A stretch of 64,000 nt of DNA. Source: Bacillota bacterium (GTDB taxonomy: Bacteria > Bacillota_I > Bacilli_A > RFN20 > CAG-288). The position numbers were made by a program, and so were the translations under genes. This document shows positions 33,864 to 44,300 of this stretch, piece by piece. The notes under the pieces are model-generated. The model did not search any database. It had not been told where the DNA came from and saw only the letters and a program-made list of their open reading frames with translations. Every line of letters begins with the position of its first letter. Position 1 is the first letter of the stretch. The stretch is from positions 1 through 64,000 of the forward strand of contig JAEWSJ010000027.1 in NCBI GenBank assembly GCA_023398335.1, read 5' to 3'.

Positions 33864-35594
33864 ATGTCATCATCATTTAATACTACTATTGAACGATATA
33901 GTTTTAATAAAAATGGGATTCAAGAAATGAAAAGCAAAAGTAAACATGGTGAAGATTGGCCTGTTGTATATATTTTAAATGGTGACAAAGAAGCTTATGT
34001 TGGAGAAACTCAAAACTCATTTGAAAGAATGAATCAACACTATGCAAACATTAATTCATCTCGTAAAAACTTAACCAAGATTAACTTATTACAAAGTGAA
34101 TCATTCAATAAGTCAGCAATTTTAGATATCGAAAACATGCTTATCACTCATATGCATGCTGATGGAAAATTCATCTTGCAAAATGCTAATGGTGGGCAAT
34201 CAAAAACTCATGACTATTATCAAAGAAGCGAATATCAAAACGTTTTTACGAATATATGGCAAGAGCTTCAGAAAATGAAACTAGTTAATCATAATTTATT
34301 TGAGATTGAAAATTCAGACATTTTTAAATATTCGCCATATAAAGAATTAACTTCTGATCAATATCATATTGTGGAAAATCTTCTCAATGTATATTCTTCT
34401 TCAATTCAAAGTAACACTCAAACAAAAGTAGTTGTAAAAGGTGGTGCTGGAACTGGCAAATCACTTATCGCAATATATTTTCTTAATTTGATAGCAAATA
34501 TTTTAAGCAATAATTTTGATTATACAGACACTGACGATTTATACGATGAAAGTTTCTACAACAAAACTAATTTAATTAAAACGATTAAATCTTTCGGTAC
34601 TGGTAAAATTGGATTCGTAGTTCCAGTTCCTAGTTTTAGATCTACAGTAAAAAAATTATTTAGGTCTATAAAAGAATTACATCATATTAATGTTATTTCC
34701 GCTTCAGAAGCATCAAGAGGAGAATATGATGTGTTAGTTGTTGATGAAGCTCATAGATTAAAAAGAAGAAACAAATTAACCAATTATGGAACCCACGATA
34801 ACGTAAATAAATTTTTAGGCTTACCAAAAGATTCTTCAGAATTAGATTGGCTAAAAATCAAAGCTAAAAAACTTTTGATTTTATTCTACGACAATAACCA
34901 AACAGTAAAAGAATCAGATGTCGCTAAATTTGATTTTGATAAACTTTTGTTTGACAAATCAACAATTTCCTTTGAACTAAAATCTCAATTAAGAGTTAAG
35001 GGTGGAAATGATTATATTAATTTTGTAGACAGCATATTTACTAGTAAGCCACATTCATATAAACTCGAAAATGGTTATGATTTGCGAGTCTTTGATAATT
35101 GCCACGAAATGTTTGAAGAAATTAAAAAGAAAAACATTGAATATAAAGGTCTCTGTCGAATGTTAAGTGGTTTATCTTTCTATTGGAGAAAAAAAGCCAG
35201 AGATAAAAAATCAACTGAATATAAGCAAAATTTTGATTTTGTAATTGATGGATATGAATATTGTTGGAATGAAGAGTTTAATAATAATGATTTTATTATT
35301 AATGATAAATATTTAGACAATATCGGCTGCATCTATACTTCTCAAGGCTATGATTTAAACTACGCCGGGGTTATCTTAGGAAAAGATATTTCATATAATG
35401 TTGAAAAGCAAAGAATAGAATATCACACTGATAATTTTATTGATACTTATTCAAAATCTGATGATATTAATAAAACAATATCAAATATCATTAATGCTTA
35501 TCTTGTTCTTTTAACTCGCGGCATCTACGGAACGTATATTTACGCTGTTGATAAGAATTTAAATGAGTATATTAAAAGCTTAATAATTAAGTAA
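33864..35594 (+). CDS. GIY-YIG nuclease fused to SLFN-g3 (DUF2075) helicase
   Basis: The 576-residue protein starts with a GIY-YIG nuclease domain: VVYIL (34-38) and AYVGET (44-49), Arg55 in SFERMNQH, and the metal-binding Glu90 in DIENML. From residue 160 it is a DUF2075/Schlafen-group-3 helicase: Walker A GGAGTGKS (193-200), DEAH 294-297 (VVDEAHRLKRR), SQLRVKGG sensor-type motif near 377, and IYTSQGYDLNYAGVI near 490. It is the first of two tandem paralogous ATPases with different nuclease heads. AAAGGATTC precedes the ATG. Role in nucleic-acid defence is inferred from architecture and context. Confidence 0.85.
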   Translation: MSSSFNTTIERYSFNKNGIQEMKSKSKHGEDWPVVYILNGDKEAYVGETQNSFERMNQHYANINSSRKNLTKINLLQSESFNKSAILDIENMLITHMHADGKFILQNANGGQSKTHDYYQRSEYQNVFTNIWQELQKMKLVNHNLFEIENSDIFKYSPYKELTSDQYHIVENLLNVYSSSIQSNTQTKVVVKGGAGTGKSLIAIYFLNLIANILSNNFDYTDTDDLYDESFYNKTNLIKTIKSFGTGKIGFVVPVPSFRSTVKKLFRSIKELHHINVISASEASRGEYDVLVVDEAHRLKRRNKLTNYGTHDNVNKFLGLPKDSSELDWLKIKAKKLLILFYDNNQTVKESDVAKFDFDKLLFDKSTISFELKSQLRVKGGNDYINFVDSIFTSKPHSYKLENGYDLRVFDNCHEMFEEIKKKNIEYKGLCRMLSGLSFYWRKKARDKKSTEYKQNFDFVIDGYEYCWNEEFNNNDFIINDKYLDNIGCIYTSQGYDLNYAGVILGKDISYNVEKQRIEYHTDNFIDTYSKSDDINKTISNIINAYLVLLTRGIYGTYIYAVDKNLNEYIKSLIIK

Positions 35595-35753
35595 GTCTTG
35601 TGACTTATTATATTTATTAGCAAATAATATATTTTATAACATATAAACGTCTTGTATCTTGCTGTTAATAATTCTAATTGAATTCAACTTAATTGATAAA
35701 AAGTGATATAAAAATGATACATTTGTGTTACTATTAATAAAGAGGGATTCATC

Positions 35754-37610
35754 ATGCTAATTTATACGGGAACACTTAAAAATTTCAATAATGATGTTAT
35801 TAATGGATTAATAGCAGATAAAATTGAAGAGGAATTTAAAAAACATAATTTTTACCATCATAACAATGCTGAATACCGCTCTTGGAGCAATTCACTAGCA
35901 AGATTAAGTTTATTACTAAATCATGATTCAATTAATCAAGATGTAAAAATTGCAATAGAGTACCAAATTCCTTTCACTGCTAAACGTGTTGATTTCTTAA
36001 TTACAGGTTTAGATGACAATAATAAGAAGAATGCAGTAATTATCGAATTAAAACAATGGGAACAATGTACAGCAACAGCTAAAGAAGATGTAGTCTTAAC
36101 ATTTTTAGCCGGAACAGAACGCGAAGTAACACATCCAAGTTACCAAGCTTACTCATACGCTAAAGCAATAGAGTGCTTTAACAAAACCGTCCGTGATGAA
36201 GACATTAAATTATATCCTTGTGCTTTCCTACATAACTACAAAAAAGAATATAATGATCAGATTAATAACCCCATATATTCAACCGCTATTTCATTAGCTC
36301 CTTTATTTTTAGAATATGATTCAGTAAAACTACAATACTTTATTAAAAAATATGTAACTAAACCAGACAATGGTCAAATCTTATATCAAATTGATAATGG
36401 AAAGATAAAGCCTTCAGTCTCATTGCAAGACGCAATCTCTTCATTGATGAACCATAACGAAGTATTTACTTTACTAGATGAACAAAAAGTCGCCTATTCA
36501 ACGATTATGGAATTAATAAGTAAAGTAATCGACAAAGATGAAAAGCATACAGTAATAATTAAAGGTGGCCCAGGTACAGGAAAATCAGTTATTGCTATGC
36601 ATTTATTAGAGAGAATAACTTCACTTGGATTTAATGTTAATTACATAACAAAAAACACCGCTCCTAGACAAGTATTTATATCTCAATTAATAAAATCAAA
36701 TTTCACTAAAAGATTTGTAGAAAACTTATTTAAAAGTTCAAGTTCATATATTAATACACAATCAAATACTTTTGATTGTCTTTTAGTAGATGAAGCCCAT
36801 CGCTTAAATATGAAATCCGGAATGTTCCAAAATAAAGGTGAAAATCAAATTAAAGAAATAATTAACGCTTCAAAGATTACTGTGTTTTTTATCGATGAAG
36901 ATCAAATTGTAACTACTAAAGACTTTGGAAGCGTAAATGAGATTGTTAAGCAAGCTAAAGAATTACATAGCACCATACACATGGGTGAAAGTTTAAATTT
37001 AGTATCGCAGTTTAGGTGTAATGGTTCGGATGGATATTTAGCTTTCTTAGATAACTTATTAAACATTAGAGAAACTCCTAATATATCAATGAAAGATATT
37101 GATTACGACATAAAAGTATTTTCATCTGCAAACGAAATGAGAGAAGCTCTTAGAATTAAGAATAATATAAATAACAAATCAAGAATGTTAGCTGGATATT
37201 GCTACAATTGGATAAGCAAAAACGACATAACAAAATACGATATTATATTAAAAGACGGTTTTGAGGCTCAATGGAACTTTGCTTCAACTTCTACTTGGGC
37301 CATAGATAAAGACTCTTTTGATCAAGTTGGATGCATCCATACATCTCAAGGATTAGAATTCGATTATGTTGGAGTAATAATTGGTAAAGACCTTATTTAC
37401 ATTAATGATGAAGTTAAAACATATTACACTGCAAGAGCAAAAACAGATAAAAGTTTATTTGGAATAAAGAAAACAAAAGATTACGCTTTAGCAGATAAAA
37501 TAATACGAGATACGTATAAAACCCTTCTATCCAGAGGACAAAAGGGTTGTTATATCTATTGTGAATATGAGAACTTATCTAATTTTATTTCTGATATTCT
37601 TAAAAAATAG
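35754..37610 (+). CDS. PD-(D/E)XK nuclease fused to SLFN-g3 (DUF2075) helicase
   Basis: The 618-residue protein has a restriction-type nuclease head with Asp80 (KRVDFLI), Glu98 and Lys100 (VIIELKQWE) and a conserved HPSYQAYSYAKAIE helix, giving a complete PD-(D/E)XK set. The helicase part has Walker A GGPGTGKS (271-278), VDEAHRL (345-351), SQFRCNGS and IHTSQGLEFDYVGVIIG. It shares DEAHRL, TSQG and IxGKDxxY motifs with the preceding gene, from which it is separated by 159 bases containing AGAGGG before the ATG and its own weak promoter (TTGATA-N17-GATACA). Cellular role is unknown. Confidence 0.85.
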   Translation: MLIYTGTLKNFNNDVINGLIADKIEEEFKKHNFYHHNNAEYRSWSNSLARLSLLLNHDSINQDVKIAIEYQIPFTAKRVDFLITGLDDNNKKNAVIIELKQWEQCTATAKEDVVLTFLAGTEREVTHPSYQAYSYAKAIECFNKTVRDEDIKLYPCAFLHNYKKEYNDQINNPIYSTAISLAPLFLEYDSVKLQYFIKKYVTKPDNGQILYQIDNGKIKPSVSLQDAISSLMNHNEVFTLLDEQKVAYSTIMELISKVIDKDEKHTVIIKGGPGTGKSVIAMHLLERITSLGFNVNYITKNTAPRQVFISQLIKSNFTKRFVENLFKSSSSYINTQSNTFDCLLVDEAHRLNMKSGMFQNKGENQIKEIINASKITVFFIDEDQIVTTKDFGSVNEIVKQAKELHSTIHMGESLNLVSQFRCNGSDGYLAFLDNLLNIRETPNISMKDIDYDIKVFSSANEMREALRIKNNINNKSRMLAGYCYNWISKNDITKYDIILKDGFEAQWNFASTSTWAIDKDSFDQVGCIHTSQGLEFDYVGVIIGKDLIYINDEVKTYYTARAKTDKSLFGIKKTKDYALADKIIRDTYKTLLSRGQKGCYIYCEYENLSNFISDILKK

Positions 37611-37615
37611 TAAAT

Positions 37616-37655
37616 AAAAGCACGATTAACTAATAAATGTTACATCGTGCTTTTT
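37616..37655. terminator. Bidirectional terminator between helicase pair and CRISPR array
   Basis: AAAAGCACGAT pairs with ATCGTGCTTTTT, with an inner TAAC/GTTA stem. It ends the second SLFN-g3 gene on the plus strand and could stop transcripts leaving the distal end of the CRISPR array on the minus strand. Confidence 0.8.
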
Positions 37656-37713
37656 ACGTAATTGATAAACACTAACATTAAGCCCATAAAATAAGTTCAA
37701 TATTAGATAACAA

Positions 37714-39343
37714 GTTGAATACCTAGTTAAAATAACATTACTCTCAAACCAAACCAACAACTAACAATATGGACAAGGTGTTGAATACCTAGTTAAAATA
37801 ACATTACTCTCAAACCTTACTACCATATATTATATATTTTTATACTGTTGAATACCTAGTTAAAATAACATTACTCTCAAACATCGGCTACGTTCCACAT
37901 CGTGAAGCTTTAAGTTGAATACCTAGTTAAAATAACATTACTCTCAAACAGAAACAGTATTTGTACTCATTCCGTATTCTGTTGAATACCTAGTTAAAAT
38001 AACATTACTCTCAAACCAGGCTTTTAAAATCCAATCACATATTTTAGTTGAATACCTAGTTAAAATAACATTACTCTCAAACGGTGCTAAAGACAAAAAG
38101 AATAATGAAACAGTTGAATACCTAGTTAAAATAACATTACTCTCAAACAGAAACACAAGACATATCATATTCAGTAAAGTTGAATACCTAGTTAAAATAA
38201 CATTACTCTCAAACGTACATCATCATTTGCATGGAAACAAGGAAGTTGAATACCTAGTTAAAATAACATTACTCTCAAACGTCAAATAATGACAAGTAAA
38301 TACTTGAAGGGTTGAATACCTAGTTAAAATAACATTACTCTCAAACCCAACCAATTAGCGAAACGCAAGCAATATCGTTGAATACCTAGTTAAAATAACA
38401 TTACTCTCAAACTCAAGATGTTAGAAGGTAATGGTATTACTGGTTGAATACCTAGTTAAAATAACATTACTCTCAAACCAATTAATCGTTTAGGTGATTT
38501 TACGATAGGTTGAATACCTAGTTAAAATAACATTACTCTCAAACATGAAGCAATTGATTTAGATGTTTTCTTTCAGTTGAATACCTAGTTAAAATAACAT
38601 TACTCTCAAACTGGATACTTCAAGCACTTATCTTTCATTTCAGTTGAATACCTAGTTAAAATAACATTACTCTCAAACACATTTGGAATGTATTTAGTAA
38701 ATGGATCAGGTTGAATACCTAGTTAAAATAACATTACTCTCAAACACCAAGTTGGTAGTAATTGTTAAACTCTAGAGTTGAATACCTAGTTAAAATAACA
38801 TTACTCTCAAACAACGAGGTAAAGATTGGGCTCGACGTAATTGTTGAATACCTAGTTAAAATAACATTACTCTCAAACATAATATTGTACTACATTGTGT
38901 AGTATATGGTTGAATACCTAGTTAAAATAACATTACTCTCAAACGAGCCCTTATAAGTCTAAACGTTCTTTAATGTTGAATACCTAGTTAAAATAACATT
39001 ACTCTCAAACAAAGTGATATTATAATACGTGTAGGACATATGTTGAATACCTAGTTAAAATAACATTACTCTCAAACTGCCGTACCGCGTCCGTTGGCTT
39101 GCTTTTCAGTTGAATACCTAGTTAAAATAACATTACTCTCAAACAACTTTTTTAAATAAGTCTTTTTCGTTTGCGTTGAATACCTAGTTAAAATAACATT
39201 ACTCTCAAACTAATAAAGGAAACGAACGTATGAAAATATTGTTGAATACCTAGTTAAAATAACATTACTCTCAAACTCTATTTTGTCCGTAGGAAATATT
39301 ATTCTTGGTTGAATACCTAGTTAAAATAACATTACTCTCAAAC
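37714..39343 (-). CRISPR. Type II-A CRISPR array, 25 repeats and 24 spacers
   Basis: I count 25 copies of a 36-base repeat starting at 37714, 37780, 37847 and so on to 39308, separated by 24 unique spacers of 30-31 bases. In transcript (minus) orientation the repeat begins GTTTGAGAGTAATG and ends GGTATTCAAC. All copies I read, including both terminal ones, are identical, with no degenerate distal repeat. The orientation is set by the leader at the high-coordinate side beside csn2 and by the tracrRNA anti-repeat. Spacers closest to 39343 are therefore the newest. The spacer sequences do not obviously match anything else in the window. Confidence 0.98.
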
Positions 39344-39454
39344 CTCAAATATAAATAAGCAATTAACGTACAATTACTATACAAAGTACTTATTTAAAGG
39401 ATCAAAAGTAATTTATCATCCTACCGGATTAGTCAAATTAACAACTATATTTTA
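39344..39454 (-). promoter_or_regulatory. CRISPR leader with array promoter and ATTTGAG anchor
   Basis: The seven bases touching the first repeat read ATTTGAG in transcript direction (39344-39350), the same as the leader-anchoring sequence described for streptococcal type II-A integration. A -35 TTGATC (39400-39405) and -10 TATAGT (39376-39381) with 18-base spacing point into the array. The rest is AT-rich leader between array and csn2. Confidence 0.75.
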
Positions 39455-40135
39455 TCAAAAACCAATATCAATTTCACATAAATCATCATCAATTACAATT
39501 ATTTTGTCATTATTTAATGGCTTTTTATATGAATAAGCTATATTAATTAAATCAACTTTCATTAAGTCTAGTTCTTTGTATAATAAAGTCAATTCATTAT
39601 TATCAAAACACGAGTTTAAGTTTATAACAAAGATTAAATTAATATTATTAAGTTCATTTAGTGTTTTAATATAATTTACTAGTAACTCTAATAAAGATGA
39701 GGAATCATCAATTAATTTAACATCTGCCATCTTCAAAATTGAAGACATAGTAAAAGTATTAGAATAATCAATTTTAAGATCAATCACATCTTCCATTTCG
39801 TTTAAAAATTTTAGAATGGTATTACAAATCTCATTATATTTATCATTTCTTGTTTGCAAATAATTATGTTCAATATTTTTATATAAACTATTCAATATTT
39901 TTTTATCTGATAATGATAAATTAAACAAATCAGTAATAAAACAGGCCTCAGGTAAAGACTGTTTCGATTCATCATTCGTAGAATAGACTAATAATTCATC
40001 TCCATATTCAATTTGGTTCTTTAAACTCATTACAAAGTTTTGAATTAGATGAGGATTCTCTATAATTATTGAATAATGAAATTGTTGATTTAGTATAATT
40101 GGTTCATTAAAGAATTTATACACTATTTTATTCAT
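39455..40135 (-). CDS. csn2: Csn2 adaptation protein (type II-A)
   Basis: This 226-residue protein resembles Csn2: an NEPIILNQQ strand near residue 10, CFITDLFNLSLSDKKILNSL near 65, and the conserved C-terminal NLIFVINLNSCFDNNELTLL segment near 180. Csn2 forms a tetrameric ring on double-stranded DNA ends and is needed for spacer acquisition. It is last in the cas operon, next to the leader. Its ATG overlaps the cas2 stop (ATGA). Length is near the short Csn2 form of about 220 residues. Confidence 0.85.
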   Translation of the reverse strand: MNKIVYKFFNEPIILNQQFHYSIIIENPHLIQNFVMSLKNQIEYGDELLVYSTNDESKQSLPEACFITDLFNLSLSDKKILNSLYKNIEHNYLQTRNDKYNEICNTILKFLNEMEDVIDLKIDYSNTFTMSSILKMADVKLIDDSSSLLELLVNYIKTLNELNNINLIFVINLNSCFDNNELTLLYKELDLMKVDLINIAYSYKKPLNNDKIIVIDDDLCEIDIGF

Positions 40136-40452
40136 AATTCAATGTATTTAGAGTCAGATTCAATGATATCTGTACTGAAGTTTCCGCTCAAAAAATCAAT
40201 TCCGTTAAACTGCTTTTCAGTAATTGTTAATACAGCAACAAGCCCTGCTTTTGGTAAATTTGCTTTTATCAGTTTTATGTGTGAATCAACAACCGTTTGA
40301 TTTGTAGCAAGTTTAACATATACCGATTCTTGTAATCTAATAAAGCCATGTTCTTTAATAAATTTAACAAAATTTCTATATTCTCTTTTATCAACCTTTG
40401 TTACTGAAGGCAAATCAAAAAATAACATCATTCTCATAATTCTATACCCCAT
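40132..40452 (-). CDS. cas2: CRISPR-associated Cas2
   Basis: The 106-residue protein begins MGYRIMRMMLFFDLPSVTKV, parallel to streptococcal Cas2 (MSYRYMRM...FDMP), which supports the ATG at 40452 rather than the internal one. The ferredoxin-like fold is seen in YRNFVKFIKEHGFIRLQESV and the VLTITEKQF strand. Cas2 bridges two Cas1 dimers in the integrase. It overlaps cas1 by 11 bases and csn2 by four. Confidence 0.96.
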   Translation of the reverse strand: MGYRIMRMMLFFDLPSVTKVDKREYRNFVKFIKEHGFIRLQESVYVKLATNQTVVDSHIKLIKANLPKAGLVAVLTITEKQFNGIDFLSGNFSTDIIESDSKYIEL

Positions 40453-41311
40453 ATTCTATAAATTTTATTTCCTTTTCTTTCTCATTTAAAACAGATAACA
40501 CATTTCCAACATATAAATGAATTGCATTATCTATATACGTTTCAATCTTGTTGTATCTACATGGATAAGATAAAACCTTAGATAATTCACTCTTAAAATT
40601 GTCATCATTGATATCTTTAGTAGTAATAATTAAATCAATCAATGGTCTTAATGGTTCCATTAAATCACAACCAAGATTAAAAGGATTTGTTTCTCCTATA
40701 TGATGAATACCAAGTTGAGTGAGATAACCATAAGAAACAATCTCTCTATTTATAGCTGATAAAATTATTGCATAACCATAATTAAGATATGCATTTCTTG
40801 TATCTTTATCACTTCCTCTAATAAAATCATTTCCAAATAAAGAATTAAAATATACTTTTGCAGCATGACCTTCTCTATTTGTAGTGTCGTGTTCTTCAAC
40901 CGCATCGCTATATTCAAGCAATTGATTTGATTTTTCTACTTTCATATTCGTGTTTAATACAAATGATTGATTCCTTATTTTCTCTTCAATAATTGATTTC
41001 CATACTTTTCCACAAACATTATCAACCCATTTTATTTGATTCTTTATTCTTGAAGAAGATTCAAAAGAACTGGCATAAGGTATAACCTCCGCCAGTGGAT
41101 TTGACTTTTCATCACAAAATATAACTTTTACTTTTCGCTTAACTAATTCTGACATTAATGCTGCTGTTAATGAAACACAAGTATTTTGAATTATTAAAGT
41201 GGATATTTCATCAATAAGTACTCTCTTAATTTCATCACTTCTACATACCAAATAATTCAATGAATATTCTAGTTTTGCTTTATTGCAAATAACAACGGTA
41301 CGAAATGCCAT
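40442..41311 (-). CDS. cas1: CRISPR integrase Cas1
   Basis: This 289-residue protein is a type II Cas1: N-terminal beta domain (RTVVICNKAKLEYSLNYLVC), then the helical catalytic domain with EGHAAKVYFNSLFG (about residue 147, catalytic Glu), LGIHHIGETNPFNLGCDLME (about 210, catalytic His and Asp). With Cas2 it inserts protospacers beside the leader. It lies two bases downstream of cas9 in the cas9-cas1-cas2-csn2 operon. Confidence 0.97.
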   Translation of the reverse strand: MAFRTVVICNKAKLEYSLNYLVCRSDEIKRVLIDEISTLIIQNTCVSLTAALMSELVKRKVKVIFCDEKSNPLAEVIPYASSFESSSRIKNQIKWVDNVCGKVWKSIIEEKIRNQSFVLNTNMKVEKSNQLLEYSDAVEEHDTTNREGHAAKVYFNSLFGNDFIRGSDKDTRNAYLNYGYAIILSAINREIVSYGYLTQLGIHHIGETNPFNLGCDLMEPLRPLIDLIITTKDINDDNFKSELSKVLSYPCRYNKIETYIDNAIHLYVGNVLSVLNEKEKEIKFIEYGV

Positions 41312-41313
41312 GG

Positions 41314-44300
41314 CTAGTCTTTATACTCCCACACAACCTTTTCAAAGAATCCGGTTACCGATTGATAGATGATTTTTTGATTAATCGACATTTTCTTGTT
41401 GATTTTAATCATACCTGAATTCGAGGCAAAACCAACTAATGAATAATCAGATAATACTCTATCACACTTCGTCATATATAATATTTCTCTTAGCAAAATA
41501 ACTTGATCAGCCAAAGAAAGGTTGTTGAATTTTTGAATAACATCGTCAGAAGTTAGTCTATTTCCAAAGTCAGATATACAACAATCCTTGTATATCTTTT
41601 CATTCTTCATCTTATTAACCAAGTAATTATATAATCTATAATTTTTCTTCTTACTTAAATATAAATTAATTCTTAATTCTTTTGCTCCACCACTAACAAG
41701 ATATGGTTTATTGTCATCGATAATATGCTTGTGTGGATCTTTTTCTTTATTCTTAGCAACCATATCAAAGAATTTTTCTATTACTTTTACATAATTTGTT
41801 AATTCTTGTGGGAAGTATAATTGAGAAATGTTTTTTAATACATATGCATTGTTACTTTTTCCGGTTATCGCAACTCTAGTATCGTTCATTTGAATCACAG
41901 TATTAACTAATAGTTTCTCAATAATAACTTCTGGTTCTTTTAATTGACATACATTAATTAAATATTGAGAAATAAACTCTTTATCACCAAATTTATCTTT
42001 AATTAATTTAGTTACAGGCTCAATAGTATATAAAGCATTTCCTTTTTTATCTTTAGACTTTACAAGCATATAAAATGCAACTTTTGGAGAACTAAACCCA
42101 CCATACTTTGATGACTCTCGTAAAGGAGAATCAATCTTTACTCCATCTTTAAGCATTTTCAGCTTCATTGGAATGAGTTCTTTTTTTGATGTGTCATTTG
42201 GACTATATACAGTAGCGTCGAATAAACCACCGCCTTGCTCAGTCTTCATAAATGTAAATAAAGCGTCTTTATGATACATCTGCTTCTTTACATCAATCAA
42301 AGTAGCGTGTTTCTTTTCAGTATTCCAAATCAAACGTTTAGATCCATTTTCTTCTTTATAAATATCCGTATTAAATAACTTATTGCTATTCAAAGTTTCC
42401 TTAGAATTGCCATTCTTTTTTCTTGCATATATTCTTTTAATATTATCACCTTCAAAACCATATTTAGCGTTGAAACATTCACCAACAACAACGTTCAAAA
42501 ATGCATCTTGTGCATGGTGAACATCATTAGTTAATCTTGATTTTAATAATCCATATTTATTTCTAAAATCCGATACATTTCCTGCTTTTGAATATACGGC
42601 AGCTCTTGGATTATCTTTACAATATGTTTTCTTTAAAATATCACATACAACCGCCACAGACTGATTAGTAGAAGTTAATTGTCTATTTACAAAACTAAAT
42701 ACCTCATCATCAGTTAATGGTTCCTTACGAACGATTCTATTATACTTATCAGCAGACATTAACTTCATACTTTTTAGATTATATATAAAGCTTTTACCCT
42801 TTGAAGTAAGTATCGAATCATCTATTGGGTAAGTATCACGTTTTAAATTATTTTTACCTCTTAAAACTAATACTTTATTAGCCATGCTATCATCTTTAAC
42901 AAGTGCCTGAGGAATAATATGATCAACATCGCAATAATTATTGTCCAATACTGATTCAAAATCGATTTCTTCACCCGTATATGCACAATGACCTAATTGT
43001 TGAAAATATAAGAAAATCTTTTCTTTTCTAAGAGCGTCATTTGTTAATGTATATTGTCCGTCTTTAAGGTTAGACAATATTTTTTCATTCTTCTCAACGC
43101 AAGAAATCATGTAATCATTATTTATTTTTTCTGCTTCTTTATATTTTAATAACAAATCATTTCTTCTGGCAGATGGAACCATTTTATTATTAATTGGTCC
43201 CCTAGTACATTCGACAAAGTATTTATCAATTTTACACTTTAAAATATTATCTTGAATTTCATCAATAATTCTAAATGATTGATTAACCGCACGTTTCATA
43301 ATTGGAGATAAGTAAGATTCTTGAATCAATTCTTCTTTAGTTAAAGGATTAGTGTTATTTATTTCATTAAACTTATCTTTAAATCCATACGTATTAATTA
43401 TTTCCATTAAGTTTAAATTTGTTTTTCTCATCAACTCAATAATTGATAAATATAATGCGTCTGCAGTACCAGTATTAACTACTTCAACCCTGACTCCATC
43501 CAACAATTTATGTGATAAAGAGCCATAGCCACTATAAGTTAATCCCTTAATCTTAGCGACATATTCATCATTCAATTTATATACTTCTTTAAGTCTTTTA
43601 ACTAAAATTCTCTTATCTTCAAACAAGGTAATATCTAAAATAATATCGTCTATTATATCTTTATATTTATCAAAATCATCACCGAAAATATTTGTAAAAT
43701 CAACATAGGATGATAAAGAAGATTTTATTTCTTGATCTTCAGTTTTTGAATTTGATATAGTCACATCTTCTCCAGTAATAGATTTAAAATATTTACCAAT
43801 GCCTTTTAATGTAACCTTCTTATGTTTTTTAAACATGTTTTCTATTAAATCTTGCTTTTGCTCATAAGTAATAGAGTTTCCATTAATCTTAATTTTATTA
43901 ACTTCAGACAAGACCATATACTCGCTGTAAAGCAACGAATTTTTAGCTAAAGTTGGTTCGCCAGTTAAATATGTACAAGTGTTTTTCATTCTTTCAATAA
44001 ACGCTTGAGCAGATTTATCTTGGTCAACCTTTGTAAAGAAATTCCATGGATAAATCTTCCCATCTTCTTTTCTAACTAACCAACCCTTAGATTTATCATC
44101 TGGATTAGGCATGTGAAGATTTAAAGGTCCAATGTAATATGGAATTTTAAATGTTAGTAAAGAAATAATTTTATCTTTAGTTATATATCCATCATTATCT
44201 TTTTCTTCTAAGAAAGGATAATACTTCTTTTGATTTTCAATAATTGCAATCATCTCATTTTCGTTTAATTGATATGGTAAAACTCCATTATCAGTTGAAT

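Noticed and set aside
37944..38168. 74-residue ORF with repeated ESNVILTRYST units
   Set aside because: It is a translation of CRISPR repeats and spacers, not a protein gene.
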